Notes: generated from the sequence alone by a model not told the origin. A stretch of 64,000 nucleotides of DNA from Caulobacter endophyticus (GCF_003116815.1 NZ_QDKQ01000064.1:88133-152132), one strand, 5' to 3'; numbered from the stretch's first letter, positions 1-10,784 are shown. Numbers and translations are program-made.

Positions 1-223
1 CGTCCATGCCCACGCTGGTCAGGCCCGCCACCAGGGCCGGCTCGATCATGTAGCCCGACAGGCGGGTGTCCTTGCCGATCACCACCAGGTGGCGGCGGTC
101 GTCCTGCGAGCGGAACAGCTTGCCGGCCGCCAGGCCGACGCGCAGGGCGACTTCGGCGGTCATCGGATGCTTGTTGGCCTGGCCGCGGATGCCGTCGGTG
201 CCGAAATAGGCGCGCTTGCTCAT
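1..223 (-). CDS. glmM: Phosphoglucosamine mutase, N-terminal part (cut by window edge)
   Basis: The reverse strand encodes about 74 residues beginning MSKRAYFGTDGIRG, the conserved N-terminus of GlmM, which interconverts glucosamine-6-phosphate and glucosamine-1-phosphate on the way to UDP-GlcNAc and peptidoglycan. The phosphoserine active loop lies further downstream and is outside the window. The gene is divergent from glmS, the enzyme one step earlier in the same pathway, with about 208 bases between the two starts, so the two may share a control region. Assignment rests on the N-terminal motif and the context. Confidence 0.93.
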   Translation of the reverse strand, partial: MSKRAYFGTDGIRGQANKHPMTAEVALRVGLAAGKLFRSQDDRRHLVVIGKDTRLSGYMIEPALVAGLTSVGMD

Positions 224-431
224 GGTCGTCGTCTTCGTCGCTGTGCGGGTCGCTGTGTGAATCGGATCGACGCCATATAGAGCGTCTTCGAAGTCTCGTA
301 CGGACCGCGAAACGATCCGAAATGCAGATTTACGTCGCCGGCCCCTGCACGAGTGCTAAAGGCCGCGCTCGAAATATCCCCGGCTGGTAGCAATAAGTCC
401 TCCAGGCGCGTTCTACAAAGGATCATGTCCC

Positions 432-2252
<1,821 letters not shown>

Positions 2253-2254
2253 TT

Positions 2255-2273
2255 CCTCTCCCAGAGGGAGAGG
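2255..2273. terminator. Hairpin between glmS and the convergent metallophosphatase
   Basis: A perfect 8-bp stem (CCTCTCCC/GGGAGAGG) with a 3-base loop starts three bases after the glmS stop codon and ends just before the stop codon of the convergent gene. It lacks a clear T-tract, so it may work as a bidirectional terminator or 3'-end stabiliser. Confidence 0.45.
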
Positions 2274-2276
2274 GGC

Positions 2277-3629
2277 TCAGGACACCAGCCCCGCCAGGAT
2301 CGACGGCTTCACCTTCAGGCCGGTATCGCTGAACACTAGGTCCTCGCGGCCGAAATATTCGTGCTGGCGGCCGGCGCACCAGTCGGTGGTGACGACGGTG
2401 AGGTGAGTCTTGTCCGGACGCGTGGGGCCGCTGGCGTAGGCGAAGTCGCCGGTCAGCCTGTCGAACGGGAAGCCACTGTCCTGGTCGGTGCGGGTGAGGA
2501 TGTCGGCGAGAGTCGCCGCATCGACCTGCGCCTTCACGATCTTGCCGTCGAAACGCACCACCGCGTCATAGGCGTAGCGGGAGAGGTCGCCGGCCGGCAG
2601 GCCCATGCCCAGGGTCGTGTGGCCCATGAAGCCGATATCGGCGCCGGCCGCGCGGGCCATCAGGCCGGCGACGTGGCGGCCCGTATCGCCCAGCGACAGC
2701 GCCCTGGGGACCTTGGCGACCACCGCCCGCTCCTCGGGCGTCAGGGTCGCGGCGAGAGTGTCGTTCACCCGGCGGGCCAGGGCCGGATCTGCCGGCCCGC
2801 GCGGATCGACGACCACGCGGGAGATGCGGATCGGATCGGCCTTTCGGGCGCGATCGATGGTGGCGACCGTCAGCGGCTGGCCCCAGGCGCCGGTGTGGAC
2901 GTAACGGCTGGTCCCTTGCGCGCGCTCGACGGTCAGGTGGTTGTGGCCGCCCAGGAACAGGGTGCGTTCGGGCAGGCCGGCCAGCAGCGGCCGGTCGGCG
3001 GGCAGGCCCGCATGGCTCATCACCACCAGCATGCCGTCTTCGGGCGGCGCGGCCGGCAGGTTGGCCTGGGCCCATGGGGTCGGAGCTGGGATCGACAGGT
3101 CCGGACGTATCGCCTTGGGATAGGTGTCGATCGAGTTGGTGGCCCAGCCGATCAGGTGGACAGGGAAGCCGAGGTCGAGCGTGGCGCGCGAGCTCGCCAC
3201 TGGACGGCCGGTGCGCTTGTCGACGATGTTGCTGATCACGGTGATGCCCAGGGCCCGGGCGCGGTCGGCGGCGGCGGCGACGTCCTCCACGAGGTCGGCG
3301 TCGTGGTTGCCGATATTGATCACCGTGGGGGCCAGACTGGCGACCGCTTCCAGGAACGCCCAGTCGAGGAGGCCGTGGGTGCGCTTGGCCACCACGTTGC
3401 CGGCTTCGAAGAGGTCGCCGTTCAGCAGGATCAGGCTGGGGGCGGCGTCGCGCCGAACGATGCGGCGCATGGCCTCCAGCAGGGCCGGGGTGATCCCGTA
3501 GGCCGAGTGCAGGTCCGACAGCATCAGCACCTTGGCCCGGCCCGTGGCCGCGCCCGCGTGCGGGCCGAAGGACAGGCTCATGGCCGCCGCCGCGCCGCCC
3601 AGCACCGTGCGCCGATTGAAACCGTTCAT
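2277..3629 (-). CDS. Exported calcineurin-like metallophosphatase / 5'-nucleotidase
   Basis: The 450-residue protein starts with a twin-arginine type leader (NRRTVLGG, then a hydrophobic stretch ending near AGAA), so export by Tat to the periplasm is likely. The metallophosphatase core shows the ordered metal-binding motifs SDLH, NGDLFE, GNHD and GGHNH. The second half resembles the 5'-nucleotidase C-terminal domain. By family it would hydrolyse nucleotides or other phosphoesters. It converges on glmS and stands alone. The exact substrate cannot be read from the sequence. Confidence 0.85.
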   Translation of the reverse strand: MNGFNRRTVLGGAAAAMSLSFGPHAGAATGRAKVLMLSDLHSAYGITPALLEAMRRIVRRDAAPSLILLNGDLFEAGNVVAKRTHGLLDWAFLEAVASLAPTVINIGNHDADLVEDVAAAADRARALGITVISNIVDKRTGRPVASSRATLDLGFPVHLIGWATNSIDTYPKAIRPDLSIPAPTPWAQANLPAAPPEDGMLVVMSHAGLPADRPLLAGLPERTLFLGGHNHLTVERAQGTSRYVHTGAWGQPLTVATIDRARKADPIRISRVVVDPRGPADPALARRVNDTLAATLTPEERAVVAKVPRALSLGDTGRHVAGLMARAAGADIGFMGHTTLGMGLPAGDLSRYAYDAVVRFDGKIVKAQVDAATLADILTRTDQDSGFPFDRLTGDFAYASGPTRPDKTHLTVVTTDWCAGRQHEYFGREDLVFSDTGLKVKPSILAGLVS

Positions 3630-3703
3630 GCCCGCCTGCCTCCAGGGAAAGTCGCGCCTTGCCTAGACCGCTCCAGGCAAGGCGCCAACCGGGCTTTGGA
3701 TGG

Positions 3704-4702
3704 TCAGCGTTCGCTGTCGAGGTGGGCCATCATCGCCGGCGCGTAGCGCTCGCCGGCCGCCGCGCCCCTGGGCACGGCCGCCTCGATCGCCGCCAGATCC
3801 TGAGCCAACAGGACGACGTCGAGCGCGCCCAGGGCCTCGGCCAGGCGATCGCGGCGGCGCGCGCCCACCAGCGGGATGATGTCGTCGCCGCGCGAAGCGA
3901 CCCAGGCGATGGCGATCTGGGCGACCGTCGCGCCCTTGCTGTCGGCCACCGCCCGCAGGGTTTCGACCAGCGCCAGGTTGCGGTCGAGGTTCTCGCCCTG
4001 GAAGCGCGGGGAGTGGCCCCGGAAATCGCGAGCCTCGCGCCCTGCGTCCTTGCTCCAGTGGCCGCTGATCAGGCCCCGCGACAGCACGCCATAGGCGGTG
4101 AGGCCGATCCCAAGCTCGCGCAGGGTGGGCAGGATGGCGTCCTCGATCCTGCGCGAGATCAGCGAATATTCGATCTGCAGGTCGCAGATCGGCGCCACGG
4201 CGGCGGCGCGGCGGATGGTTTCGGGGCCGACCTCCGACAGGCCGATGTGGCGGATATAGCCGGCGTCGCGCAGTTCGACGAGCGCGCCCATGGTGTCTTC
4301 GATCGGCACGTCGGGATCCAGCCGCGACGGGCGGTAGATGTCGATGTGGTCGACCCGCAGGCGGCGCAGCGAATAGGTCACGAAGTTGCGGGCCGCCTTG
4401 GGCCGGCTGTCGAAGCCGAGGAAGGCGCCGTCCGGGCCGCGCAGGGCGCCGAACTTGACGCTGATCACGGCCTTGTCGCGGTCCTGCCCCTGCAGAGCCT
4501 GCGCGATCAGCATCTCGTTGTGGCCCATGCCGTAGAAATCGCCGGTGTCGAGCAGGGTGATCCCCGCCTCCATGGACGCATGGATGGTGGCGATGGCCTC
4601 GTCCCGGTCGGCCGGGCCGTAGAGGTCGTCGGACATGCCCATACAGCCAAGGCCGAGGGCCGAGACGGCGGGACCGGTGTTGCCGAGCTTGAGCGTACGC
4701 AT
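3704..4702 (-). CDS. Aldo/keto reductase
   Basis: The chosen start (MRTLKLGNTG) sits behind a strong AAGGAG ribosome site and gives 332 residues, the usual length of the family; the frame stays open further upstream but would run into the divergent promoter. The (beta/alpha)8 reductase motifs are present: the Asp and Tyr of DTGDFYGMG and the Lys of SVKFG. The position that is His in many family members reads Ser (YRPSRLDP). It should be a cytoplasmic NADPH-dependent carbonyl reductase of unknown substrate. It is divergent from a LysR regulator, which probably controls it. Confidence 0.9.
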   Translation of the reverse strand: MRTLKLGNTGPAVSALGLGCMGMSDDLYGPADRDEAIATIHASMEAGITLLDTGDFYGMGHNEMLIAQALQGQDRDKAVISVKFGALRGPDGAFLGFDSRPKAARNFVTYSLRRLRVDHIDIYRPSRLDPDVPIEDTMGALVELRDAGYIRHIGLSEVGPETIRRAAAVAPICDLQIEYSLISRRIEDAILPTLRELGIGLTAYGVLSRGLISGHWSKDAGREARDFRGHSPRFQGENLDRNLALVETLRAVADSKGATVAQIAIAWVASRGDDIIPLVGARRRDRLAEALGALDVVLLAQDLAAIEAAVPRGAAAGERYAPAMMAHLDSER

Positions 4703-4839
4703 GCGGATCTCCTTGGATGGCGACGCCCCGCTCGAAGACTGGGGAGGACGCCGCGGGTGTTGGACGAGCCGACTATGACCTCGCGCGACCTGTGCGATAA
4801 TCCGGCCAGCGGCGCACGGGCCGTTTGGAATTTCGCACA

Positions 4840-5739
4840 ATGGCCAGCCCCGACCTCGCCGATCTCGACGCCTTCGCCGCGGTGGCGCGCGCCAGGAGCT
4901 TTCGCGGCGCGGCCGTGGGACGCGGGGTGTCGCCCTCATCGCTGAGCGAGGCGGTGCGGCGGCTGGAGACGGCGCTGGGCGTGCGCCTGCTCAACCGCAC
5001 CACCCGCAGCGTCACATCCACCGAGGCCGGCGAGCGCCTGCTGGAACGCCTGGCCCCGGCCCTGGCCGAAGTCGCCGGCGCCCTGGACGCGGTGAACCAG
5101 TTCCGCGACAGCCCGACCGGAACCCTGAAGCTGAACGTGCCCATCGTTGTGGCCCGCCTCGTCCTGCCCGAGATCGTCGGCCCGTTCCTGAAGGCCAATC
5201 CCGGGATCACCCTGGAAATCACCGCCGAGGACACCTTCGTCGACGTGCTGGCGGCGGGGGCCGACGCCGGGGTGCGCTACGGCGAGCGGCTGGAGAAGGA
5301 CATGATCGCCGTGCCGCTGTCGGGTCCGCAACGCTATCAGGCGGCCGCCTCGCCCGACTTCCTGGTGCGGCATGGCGTGCCCCGCCACCCGCGCGACCTG
5401 TTGTCGCTGCCCTGCATCCGCCATCGCTTTTCCAGCGGCGCCCTCATCGTCATGGAGTTCGAAAAGGACGGCGAGATCGTGCGCATCGCTCCCGACGGAC
5501 CGCTGATCAGCTCGTCGATGGAGCTGGAGCTGCGGGCCGCCGAGGAGGGCCTGGGGGTCATCGCCAGTTTCGAGGGATTCCTTGCGGCGTCGGTGGCCGC
5601 GGGGCGCCTCGTGCCGATACTGGAGGACTGGAACCCGCCGTTCGAGGGCCCCTTCCTCTACTATCCCAGCCGCCGGCACATGCCCGCGCCGCTGCGGGCC
5701 TTCATCGACTTCATCCGGGCCCGACGGCCCGAAATCTGA
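4840..5739 (+). CDS. LysR-family transcriptional regulator
   Basis: The protein of about 299 residues has an N-terminal winged helix-turn-helix (DLDAFAAVARARSFRGAA, then SPSSLSEAVRRLE and LLNRTTRSVTSTEAG), the standard LysR DNA-binding region, followed by a LysR substrate-binding domain of the DsdC/AaeR-like group. I start it at ATG 4840; an in-frame TTG lies at 4825. It is divergent from the aldo/keto reductase with 137 bases between, the classical arrangement in which the regulator controls its neighbour. The inducer is unknown. Confidence 0.9.
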   Translation: MASPDLADLDAFAAVARARSFRGAAVGRGVSPSSLSEAVRRLETALGVRLLNRTTRSVTSTEAGERLLERLAPALAEVAGALDAVNQFRDSPTGTLKLNVPIVVARLVLPEIVGPFLKANPGITLEITAEDTFVDVLAAGADAGVRYGERLEKDMIAVPLSGPQRYQAAASPDFLVRHGVPRHPRDLLSLPCIRHRFSSGALIVMEFEKDGEIVRIAPDGPLISSSMELELRAAEEGLGVIASFEGFLAASVAAGRLVPILEDWNPPFEGPFLYYPSRRHMPAPLRAFIDFIRARRPEI

Positions 5740-5831
5740 GTCTCTCCAAGAAATCCAAATTTCTGGGGCGTTTGCCGCCTGTTCACCGTCGCCTGTCATG
5801 CTCCTGGCGAAAGAACGAGGGGCTACAGCCG

Positions 5832-7697
5832 ATGATCGTCCGCCGCCGCACCGCCGCCCGCCAGGGCGGGGCGCTCGCCCGCGCAACCACGCGCCTGGGC
5901 GGCTTCCGGTCCGACCGACGCGGCGCCATCGCCGTCTGGGTCGCGCTGAGCCTGATCCCGTTGTGCCTGCTGGTGTTCGGCTTCTTCGACCTCAGCCGGA
6001 TGAGCATCGAGCGACGGCGCCTGCAGGACTCGCTGGACGCGGCCACCCTGATCGCCGCCCGCTCGACCGCTACCGACACCGACACCCTGACCACTCTGGG
6101 CAAGGCCGCCCTGGCCTCGGAGCTGGGAAAGTCGATCACCAGCGCCAGCTTCGTCGGCTCGACCAACGGCAAGCAGGTGACCGGCACGGCCAGCGTCACC
6201 ATCGACGCGATCATGCTGGGCATGATCGGCAAGAGCAAACTGACCGTCGGCGCCCAGTCGGTAGTCGTGCGCGCCGCCAACAACCTGGAAATCGCCCTGG
6301 TGCTCGACATCACCGGCTCGATGTCCGGCACGCGGATCAGCGACCTGAAGACCGCCGCCACCGACCTGGTCGATATCGTCGTGCAGGACGTCCAGGACCC
6401 CTACTATTCCAAGGTCGCCATCGTGCCCTACTCGATGGGCGTCAATGTCGACACCTATGCCGACGCCGTGCGCGGCGCCGTGCCGACCGCTTCGCTGTCT
6501 TCGGCCGCCTGGAACACCGGCGTCGCCAAGACCGTGTCCAGCTTCACCAACGGAACCTCGACCACCGTCACCACCTCGGCCGCCCACGGCCTGGCGGTCA
6601 ACGACTACGCCATGGTGTTCGGCTCCAACCAGAGCTCGATGAACGGCAAGGTCCTGCGGGTCACCTCCGTGGCCTCGACCACAAAGTTCACCGGCGCCAA
6701 CCAGTCGGGCACGACGATCAGCTCCGGCTCCAGCGGCTCGGTCTACAAGTGCCTGAACTCGGGCTGCACCTTCGTCTTCACCACCCAGTCGACGCACGTG
6801 TTCCAGAGCGGCGACCAGCTGAAGCTGACCGGCGTCACCAACCTGACGGCGCTGAACAGCGCCAACCCGACCATCACCTCGGTCTCGGGCCAGGCCCTGA
6901 CCAGCAGCCTGCTGCCCACCGCCCACTCGTCCTACGCCACCACCACCGCCGGTGCGAACGGATCGGCCTCGTGCCTGAGCACCTCGCGCAGCGATATCAG
7001 CTGCGCCAACCTGAACTTCACCAACGCCAACAACAGCGCAAAGTCGCTACCCCTGAGCACCTGCGCCACCGAGCGCACGGGCAGCTACGCCTATACCGAC
7101 GATTCCCCGTCCACCGCCCTGGTCGGCCGCAACTACGAGGCCTCGAGCAACCCGTGCCCGGGGCCGACGATCACCCCGCTGACCTCGGACCGCACGGTGC
7201 TGAAGAACCAGATCTCGACGCTGGACGACGGCGGCTCGACCGCCGGCCAAATCGGCCTGGCCTGGGGCTGGTACATGGTGTCGCCGAACTTCGCCTATCT
7301 GTGGCCCAAGGCCAGCCAGAAGCCCGCCGCCTACGGCACGGCCGAGACCATGAAGATCGTGGTGATGATGACCGACGGCGCCTTCAACACCCCCTACTGC
7401 AAGGGCGTGATCGCCGCCAACGCGGGCTCCGGCTCCGGCTCGGCCTCCGACCACATCAACTGCAACGCCACCAACGGCGACGCCACGGCCCAGGCCAAGG
7501 AGCTGTGCACCAAGATCAAGGCCAAGAACGTGGTGGTGTTCACCGTCGGCTTCGACGTCGACTCCACCGCCAAGTCGATGCTGACCACCTGCGCCACCAA
7601 GACCACCCAGGCCTACTTCCCCGCCACCGGAGGCGAGCTGAAGACCGCCTTCAAGTCGATCGCCCAGGAAATCTCGGCCCTGCGGATCGCCAAGTAG
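5832..7697 (+). CDS. TadG-like pilus/VWA protein with FCCH-like insertion
   Basis: The 621-residue protein starts with a basic segment (DRRGAIAVWVALS) and one membrane helix (about residues 31-56) followed by LQDSLDAATLIAARS, the TadE/TadG N-terminal pattern of Flp/Tad pilus assembly proteins. A von Willebrand A domain begins near residue 155 with the metal-site motif DITGSMS (Asp159) and continues with GGSTAGQIG and MMTDGAFN. Between about residues 235 and 375 lies a Ser/Thr/Asn-rich insertion with two FCCH-like repeats (TTSAAHGLAVND and STHVFQSGDQLKL). Start ATG 5832 follows a GGGG-containing site. No other tad gene is near. Confidence 0.85.
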   Translation: MIVRRRTAARQGGALARATTRLGGFRSDRRGAIAVWVALSLIPLCLLVFGFFDLSRMSIERRRLQDSLDAATLIAARSTATDTDTLTTLGKAALASELGKSITSASFVGSTNGKQVTGTASVTIDAIMLGMIGKSKLTVGAQSVVVRAANNLEIALVLDITGSMSGTRISDLKTAATDLVDIVVQDVQDPYYSKVAIVPYSMGVNVDTYADAVRGAVPTASLSSAAWNTGVAKTVSSFTNGTSTTVTTSAAHGLAVNDYAMVFGSNQSSMNGKVLRVTSVASTTKFTGANQSGTTISSGSSGSVYKCLNSGCTFVFTTQSTHVFQSGDQLKLTGVTNLTALNSANPTITSVSGQALTSSLLPTAHSSYATTTAGANGSASCLSTSRSDISCANLNFTNANNSAKSLPLSTCATERTGSYAYTDDSPSTALVGRNYEASSNPCPGPTITPLTSDRTVLKNQISTLDDGGSTAGQIGLAWGWYMVSPNFAYLWPKASQKPAAYGTAETMKIVVMMTDGAFNTPYCKGVIAANAGSGSGSASDHINCNATNGDATAQAKELCTKIKAKNVVVFTVGFDVDSTAKSMLTTCATKTTQAYFPATGGELKTAFKSIAQEISALRIAK

Positions 7698-7724
7698 CGA
7701 CCAACCCTGTCGCGGCGCATGAAA

Positions 7725-7752
7725 AAGGCCCCGTCCGCGAGGACGGGGCCTT
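7725..7752. terminator. Terminator hairpin between convergent genes
   Basis: A perfect 12-bp stem (AAGGCCCCGTCC/GGACGGGGCCTT) with a GCGA tetraloop lies between the convergent TadG-like and oxygenase genes. A-rich and T-containing flanks suggest termination in both directions. Confidence 0.75.
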
Positions 7753-7778
7753 CGTCGTTCAGGGACCGCGCCGGCCGA

Positions 7779-8714
7779 TCAGGCCAGCTTGATCTCGCGC
7801 AGGCGCTGCTGGAGGAACTCGTCGGCCGTGATCGGCTCCGGATAGCGGTCCGGGTTCTCCTCGGTCACGCAGTTGGGCAGGGTCTTGATCTCGTAGTCCG
7901 ACGCGAAGTGCAGGAAGAACGGCGTCGAATAGCGCGGCAGGTGGCGGCGCTCCGGCGGCGGGTTCTGCACGCGGTGGATGGTCGAGGGCAGGACATGATT
8001 GGTCAGGCGCTCGAGCATGTCGCCGATGTTGATGACGATGCAGCCCGGGGGCGGGTTGATCGGCAGCCACTCGCCATTGCGGTCGAGCAGCTCCAGGCCG
8101 CCCTCTTCGGCGCCGAGCAGCAGGGTGATGGTGTTGATGTCGCCGTGGGCGCCGGCGCGCACGCCGGTGGCGTCCTGCGGGATCGGCGGATAGTGCAGCA
8201 GGCGAAGCACCGAATTGCCGTTCTCGACGGTCGGCTTGAAGAACTCGCGGTCGAGCTTCAGGTAGGTGGCGATGGCCTCCAGCACCTTGCCGCCCATGCT
8301 GTCGAGCGCGTTGTAGAGCCAGCTGACGTCATGCTTGAAGGCCGGGATCTCGGCCGGCCAGACGTTGTCGGCCATGGTGGCGCGGAAGCGGTGGCCGGGC
8401 GGCAGGTCGCGGCCCATGTGCCAGAATTCCTTCAGGTCGTAGTGCGTGGCGCCCTTGGCGGTCTCGACGCCGAACGGGATGTAGCCGCGCGCGCCGCCCT
8501 TGACCCCGGCGTACTGCTTCTTGGTTTCGACCGGCAGGGCGAAGAAGGCCTTGGTGTCGGAGATGGCCGCGTCGATGCGATCCTGCGGCAGGTCGTACTC
8601 CGACAGCACCGCAAAGCCATAGCGCTCGAACGAAGCGCCCAGCTCCTGGGCGAAGCGCGCGAAGTCCTTGCTGTAAAGGGTGAACGAGATGGGCTCGATG
8701 GCGGATGCGGACAC
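7779..8714 (-). CDS. 2-oxoglutarate/Fe(II) oxygenase, isopenicillin-N-synthase family
   Basis: The 311-residue protein has the non-haem iron facial triad: His and Asp in AHGDINTITLL and the distal His in STIHRV, followed by the RYST motif whose Arg and Ser bind 2-oxoglutarate. The N-terminal half matches the DIOX_N domain (GFAVLSEYDL, FFALPVETKKQY, RGYIPFG). It should hydroxylate or desaturate a small molecule, using oxygen and 2-oxoglutarate. Substrate is unknown. It is monocistronic; an AGTAAG/CTTACT inverted repeat lies just upstream of the start. Confidence 0.9.
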   Translation of the reverse strand: MSASAIEPISFTLYSKDFARFAQELGASFERYGFAVLSEYDLPQDRIDAAISDTKAFFALPVETKKQYAGVKGGARGYIPFGVETAKGATHYDLKEFWHMGRDLPPGHRFRATMADNVWPAEIPAFKHDVSWLYNALDSMGGKVLEAIATYLKLDREFFKPTVENGNSVLRLLHYPPIPQDATGVRAGAHGDINTITLLLGAEEGGLELLDRNGEWLPINPPPGCIVINIGDMLERLTNHVLPSTIHRVQNPPPERRHLPRYSTPFFLHFASDYEIKTLPNCVTEENPDRYPEPITADEFLQQRLREIKLA

Positions 8715-8732
8715 GGTTGGCCTTCGAAGATT

Positions 8733-8750
8733 AGTAAGACGGGCCTTACT
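8733..8750. promoter_or_regulatory. Inverted repeat AGTAAG-N6-CTTACT upstream of the oxygenase
   Basis: Perfect 6-bp arms separated by six bases lie 18 bases upstream of the oxygenase start codon, inside the divergent control region shared with the OmpA lipoprotein gene. The size and position fit a repressor operator. No cognate regulator is adjacent. Confidence 0.4.
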
Positions 8751-8880
8751 ACACCCAACAGGCGGCGGAACGAAGGCCGTTCATTCCCCGCTCATCTGGT
8801 TTGTCGGAACTTGACTATAAACGGGCGCGTTTGCCCGGCTTGAGCTTACACTCGGCACGACCAACGACAGGATCCCGGCC

Positions 8881-9573
8881 ATGACGACCAAGAAGACCGC
8901 GTTCCGCGCCGCTGCTTTCGGCGCGCTCCTGATCGGCGCTGGCGCGATGACGGCCTGCACCACCACCGACCCGTACACGGGCATGCCCGTTCGCAACAAC
9001 ACCGGCACCGGCGCCCTGGCCGGCGCCGCTGGCGGCGCCTTGCTGGGTTACCTGACCAACACCAACAAGGGCGAGCAGGGCCGCAAGAACGCGCTGATCG
9101 GCGCGGGCATCGGCGCGCTGGCCGGCGGCGCGGTCGGCAACTACATGGACCGCCAGCAGGCCGACTTCCGCCGCAGCCTGGAAGGTTCGGGCGTCGCCAT
9201 CCGCCGCAACGGCGACCAGATCGTCCTGGTCATGCCCAGCGACGTGACCTTCGCCGTCGACAAGTCGGACGTGCAGCCGCAGTTCACCCGTGTGCTCGAC
9301 GACGTGGCCCGCACCCTGAACGCCTATCCCCAGACGACCATCGACGTGGTCGGCCACGCCGACAGCACCGGTCCGGACGACTACAACCAGGCCCTGTCCG
9401 AGCGCCGCGCCGGCTCGGTGGCGGGCTATCTGACGGGTCCCGGCCGCGTTCTGCCCGACCGCGTCTTCGTGGCCGGCCAGGGCGAGCGCCAGCCGATCGC
9501 CAGCAACGACACCGCCGAGGGCCGCGCCCAGAACCGCCGGGTCGAGATCATCCTGCGTCCGCTGACCCAGTAG
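8881..9573 (+). CDS. OmpA-family outer-membrane lipoprotein
   Basis: The 230-residue precursor has a lipoprotein signal with lipobox MTAC, so Cys22 would be acylated. A glycine-zipper region follows (GALAGAAGGALLGYL and a second GIGALAGGAVG stretch), then an OmpA C-terminal peptidoglycan-binding domain (about residues 110-228) with VVGHADSTG and NRRVEIIL. The architecture matches YiaD-type proteins that anchor the outer membrane to the wall. It is a single gene with its own promoter region. Confidence 0.92.
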   Translation: MTTKKTAFRAAAFGALLIGAGAMTACTTTDPYTGMPVRNNTGTGALAGAAGGALLGYLTNTNKGEQGRKNALIGAGIGALAGGAVGNYMDRQQADFRRSLEGSGVAIRRNGDQIVLVMPSDVTFAVDKSDVQPQFTRVLDDVARTLNAYPQTTIDVVGHADSTGPDDYNQALSERRAGSVAGYLTGPGRVLPDRVFVAGQGERQPIASNDTAEGRAQNRRVEIILRPLTQ

Positions 9574-9650
9574 GCGGAGGCGGCGGGATCGTCCTTGAAA
9601 GGGGCAGGGCGGCTTGACCAGCGGCCCCGCCCTTCGCTTTACAAGACCCC

Positions 9651-10157
9651 ATGAAGACCCGCGCCGACCTCTTCGCCTTCTTCGACGCCCACGACGTCGA
9701 CCACGCCACCCTCGACCATCCGCCGGTGTTCCGCGTCGAGGAGGGGCTCGAGATCAAGAAGGCCCTGCCCGGCGGCCACACCAAGAACCTGTTCCTCAAG
9801 GACGCCAAGGGCCAGCTGTGGCTGATCTCGGCGCTCGGCGAGACGACCATCGACCTCAAGAAGCTGCATCACGTGATCGGCTCGGGCCGGCTGTCGTTCG
9901 GCCCCGAGGCCATGATGGTCGAGACCCTGGGCGTCACGCCCGGCTCGGTCACCGCCTTCGGCCTGATCAACGACGGCGAGCGCAGGATCCGCTTCGTGCT
10001 CGACAAGGCGCTGAGCGAGGCCGATCCGGTGAACTTCCACCCGCTGAAGAACGACGCCACCACCGCCGTCAGCCAGGCCGGCTTCCGCCGCTTCCTGTCC
10101 GCGCTGGGGATCGAGCCGATGATCGTCGACTTCGAGGCGATGGCCGTCGTCGGCTGA
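9651..10157 (+). CDS. ProXp-type (YbaK/PrdX) prolyl-tRNA editing protein
   Basis: This 168-residue freestanding editing domain belongs to the YbaK/ProRS-INS superfamily. It shows the conserved lysine segment GGHTKNLFLKD, the GS motif region and GVTPGSVTAFGL. Family members of this length (PrdX/ProXp-ala) deacylate tRNA-Pro mischarged with alanine. It is cytoplasmic and stands alone between the OmpA lipoprotein and a small convergent secreted protein. The precise mischarged substrate cannot be read from sequence alone. Confidence 0.87.
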   Translation: MKTRADLFAFFDAHDVDHATLDHPPVFRVEEGLEIKKALPGGHTKNLFLKDAKGQLWLISALGETTIDLKKLHHVIGSGRLSFGPEAMMVETLGVTPGSVTAFGLINDGERRIRFVLDKALSEADPVNFHPLKNDATTAVSQAGFRRFLSALGIEPMIVDFEAMAVVG

Positions 10158-10166
10158 CGCCGGGTC

Positions 10167-10634
10167 CTAGCGCTGGGGCCCCACCCGGAAGCGCAGGCAT
10201 GCGCCGCGGGCGCGCACGGTCGGCTCGCCGGTGCAGTCCAGATCGACCGTCGCCGGGCGCAGCGCCGTCAGCTTGCGACCGGCCGGCGCGGTCAGGCAGT
10301 CGCTCAGGGTCTTGGCCATCTTCTCCAGCTCGACATGGTGGGTGGCGCGGGCATAGCCCTCCCACAGCACGGTGCGGGCCTCGTCAGGCGTCGCCGGCGA
10401 GCCGGCCAGCACCGCGTACATGTAGACCGCATCGGCGGTTTCGTCGGCCGGCCAGAAGAACACCGCCTCGTGGCTGTCGGCCGGCGGGGTCGAGCCGATG
10501 AAGGCGTACAGCGGATCGCACGCCATCGCCTTGGCCGGTCCCGCCGGCTGAGCCGCCTGGCCCGCGCAGCAAAGGCCCAGCACCGTCGCCAGGGCCAGGC
10601 CCGCAGGTACGCGCGATACGAAACGATGGATCAT
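10167..10634 (-). CDS. Small secreted protein of unknown function
   Basis: Starting at ATG 10634 gives about 155 residues with a Sec-type signal (MIHRFVSRVPAGLALATVLG, cleavage near GQAAQ). The mature part has four cysteines (ACDP, SDCL, LDCTG, GACLRF) that could form two disulfides, which fits a periplasmic location. I do not recognise a family. It converges on the ProXp gene and is divergent from cnoX. An upstream in-frame ATG at 10685 would add 17 residues without a signal-like start. Confidence 0.6.
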   Translation of the reverse strand: MIHRFVSRVPAGLALATVLGLCCAGQAAQPAGPAKAMACDPLYAFIGSTPPADSHEAVFFWPADETADAVYMYAVLAGSPATPDEARTVLWEGYARATHHVELEKMAKTLSDCLTAPAGRKLTALRPATVDLDCTGEPTVRARGACLRFRVGPQR

Positions 10635-10784
10635 GTGGGTCCTGGCGGAACACCCCGAACGGGCGGCGCGCACCATCGCCGCCAAACGCCTTCACAGCAA
10701 GAAGGCGCAGCCCCCGATTGCGAACCGCCTCGCCAAGGACCATCTTGCGGCGCTGAGCGTCCGCGCACGAGAGAAGAAGCAGTC

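Noticed and set aside
224..431. glmS-type ribozyme or riboswitch in the glmM-glmS gap
   Set aside because: No conserved ribozyme core visible, and the ribozyme is not expected in alphaproteobacteria.
8811..8840. TTGACT promoter for the OmpA lipoprotein gene
   Set aside because: A -35-like word is present, but no acceptable -10 at proper spacing was found.
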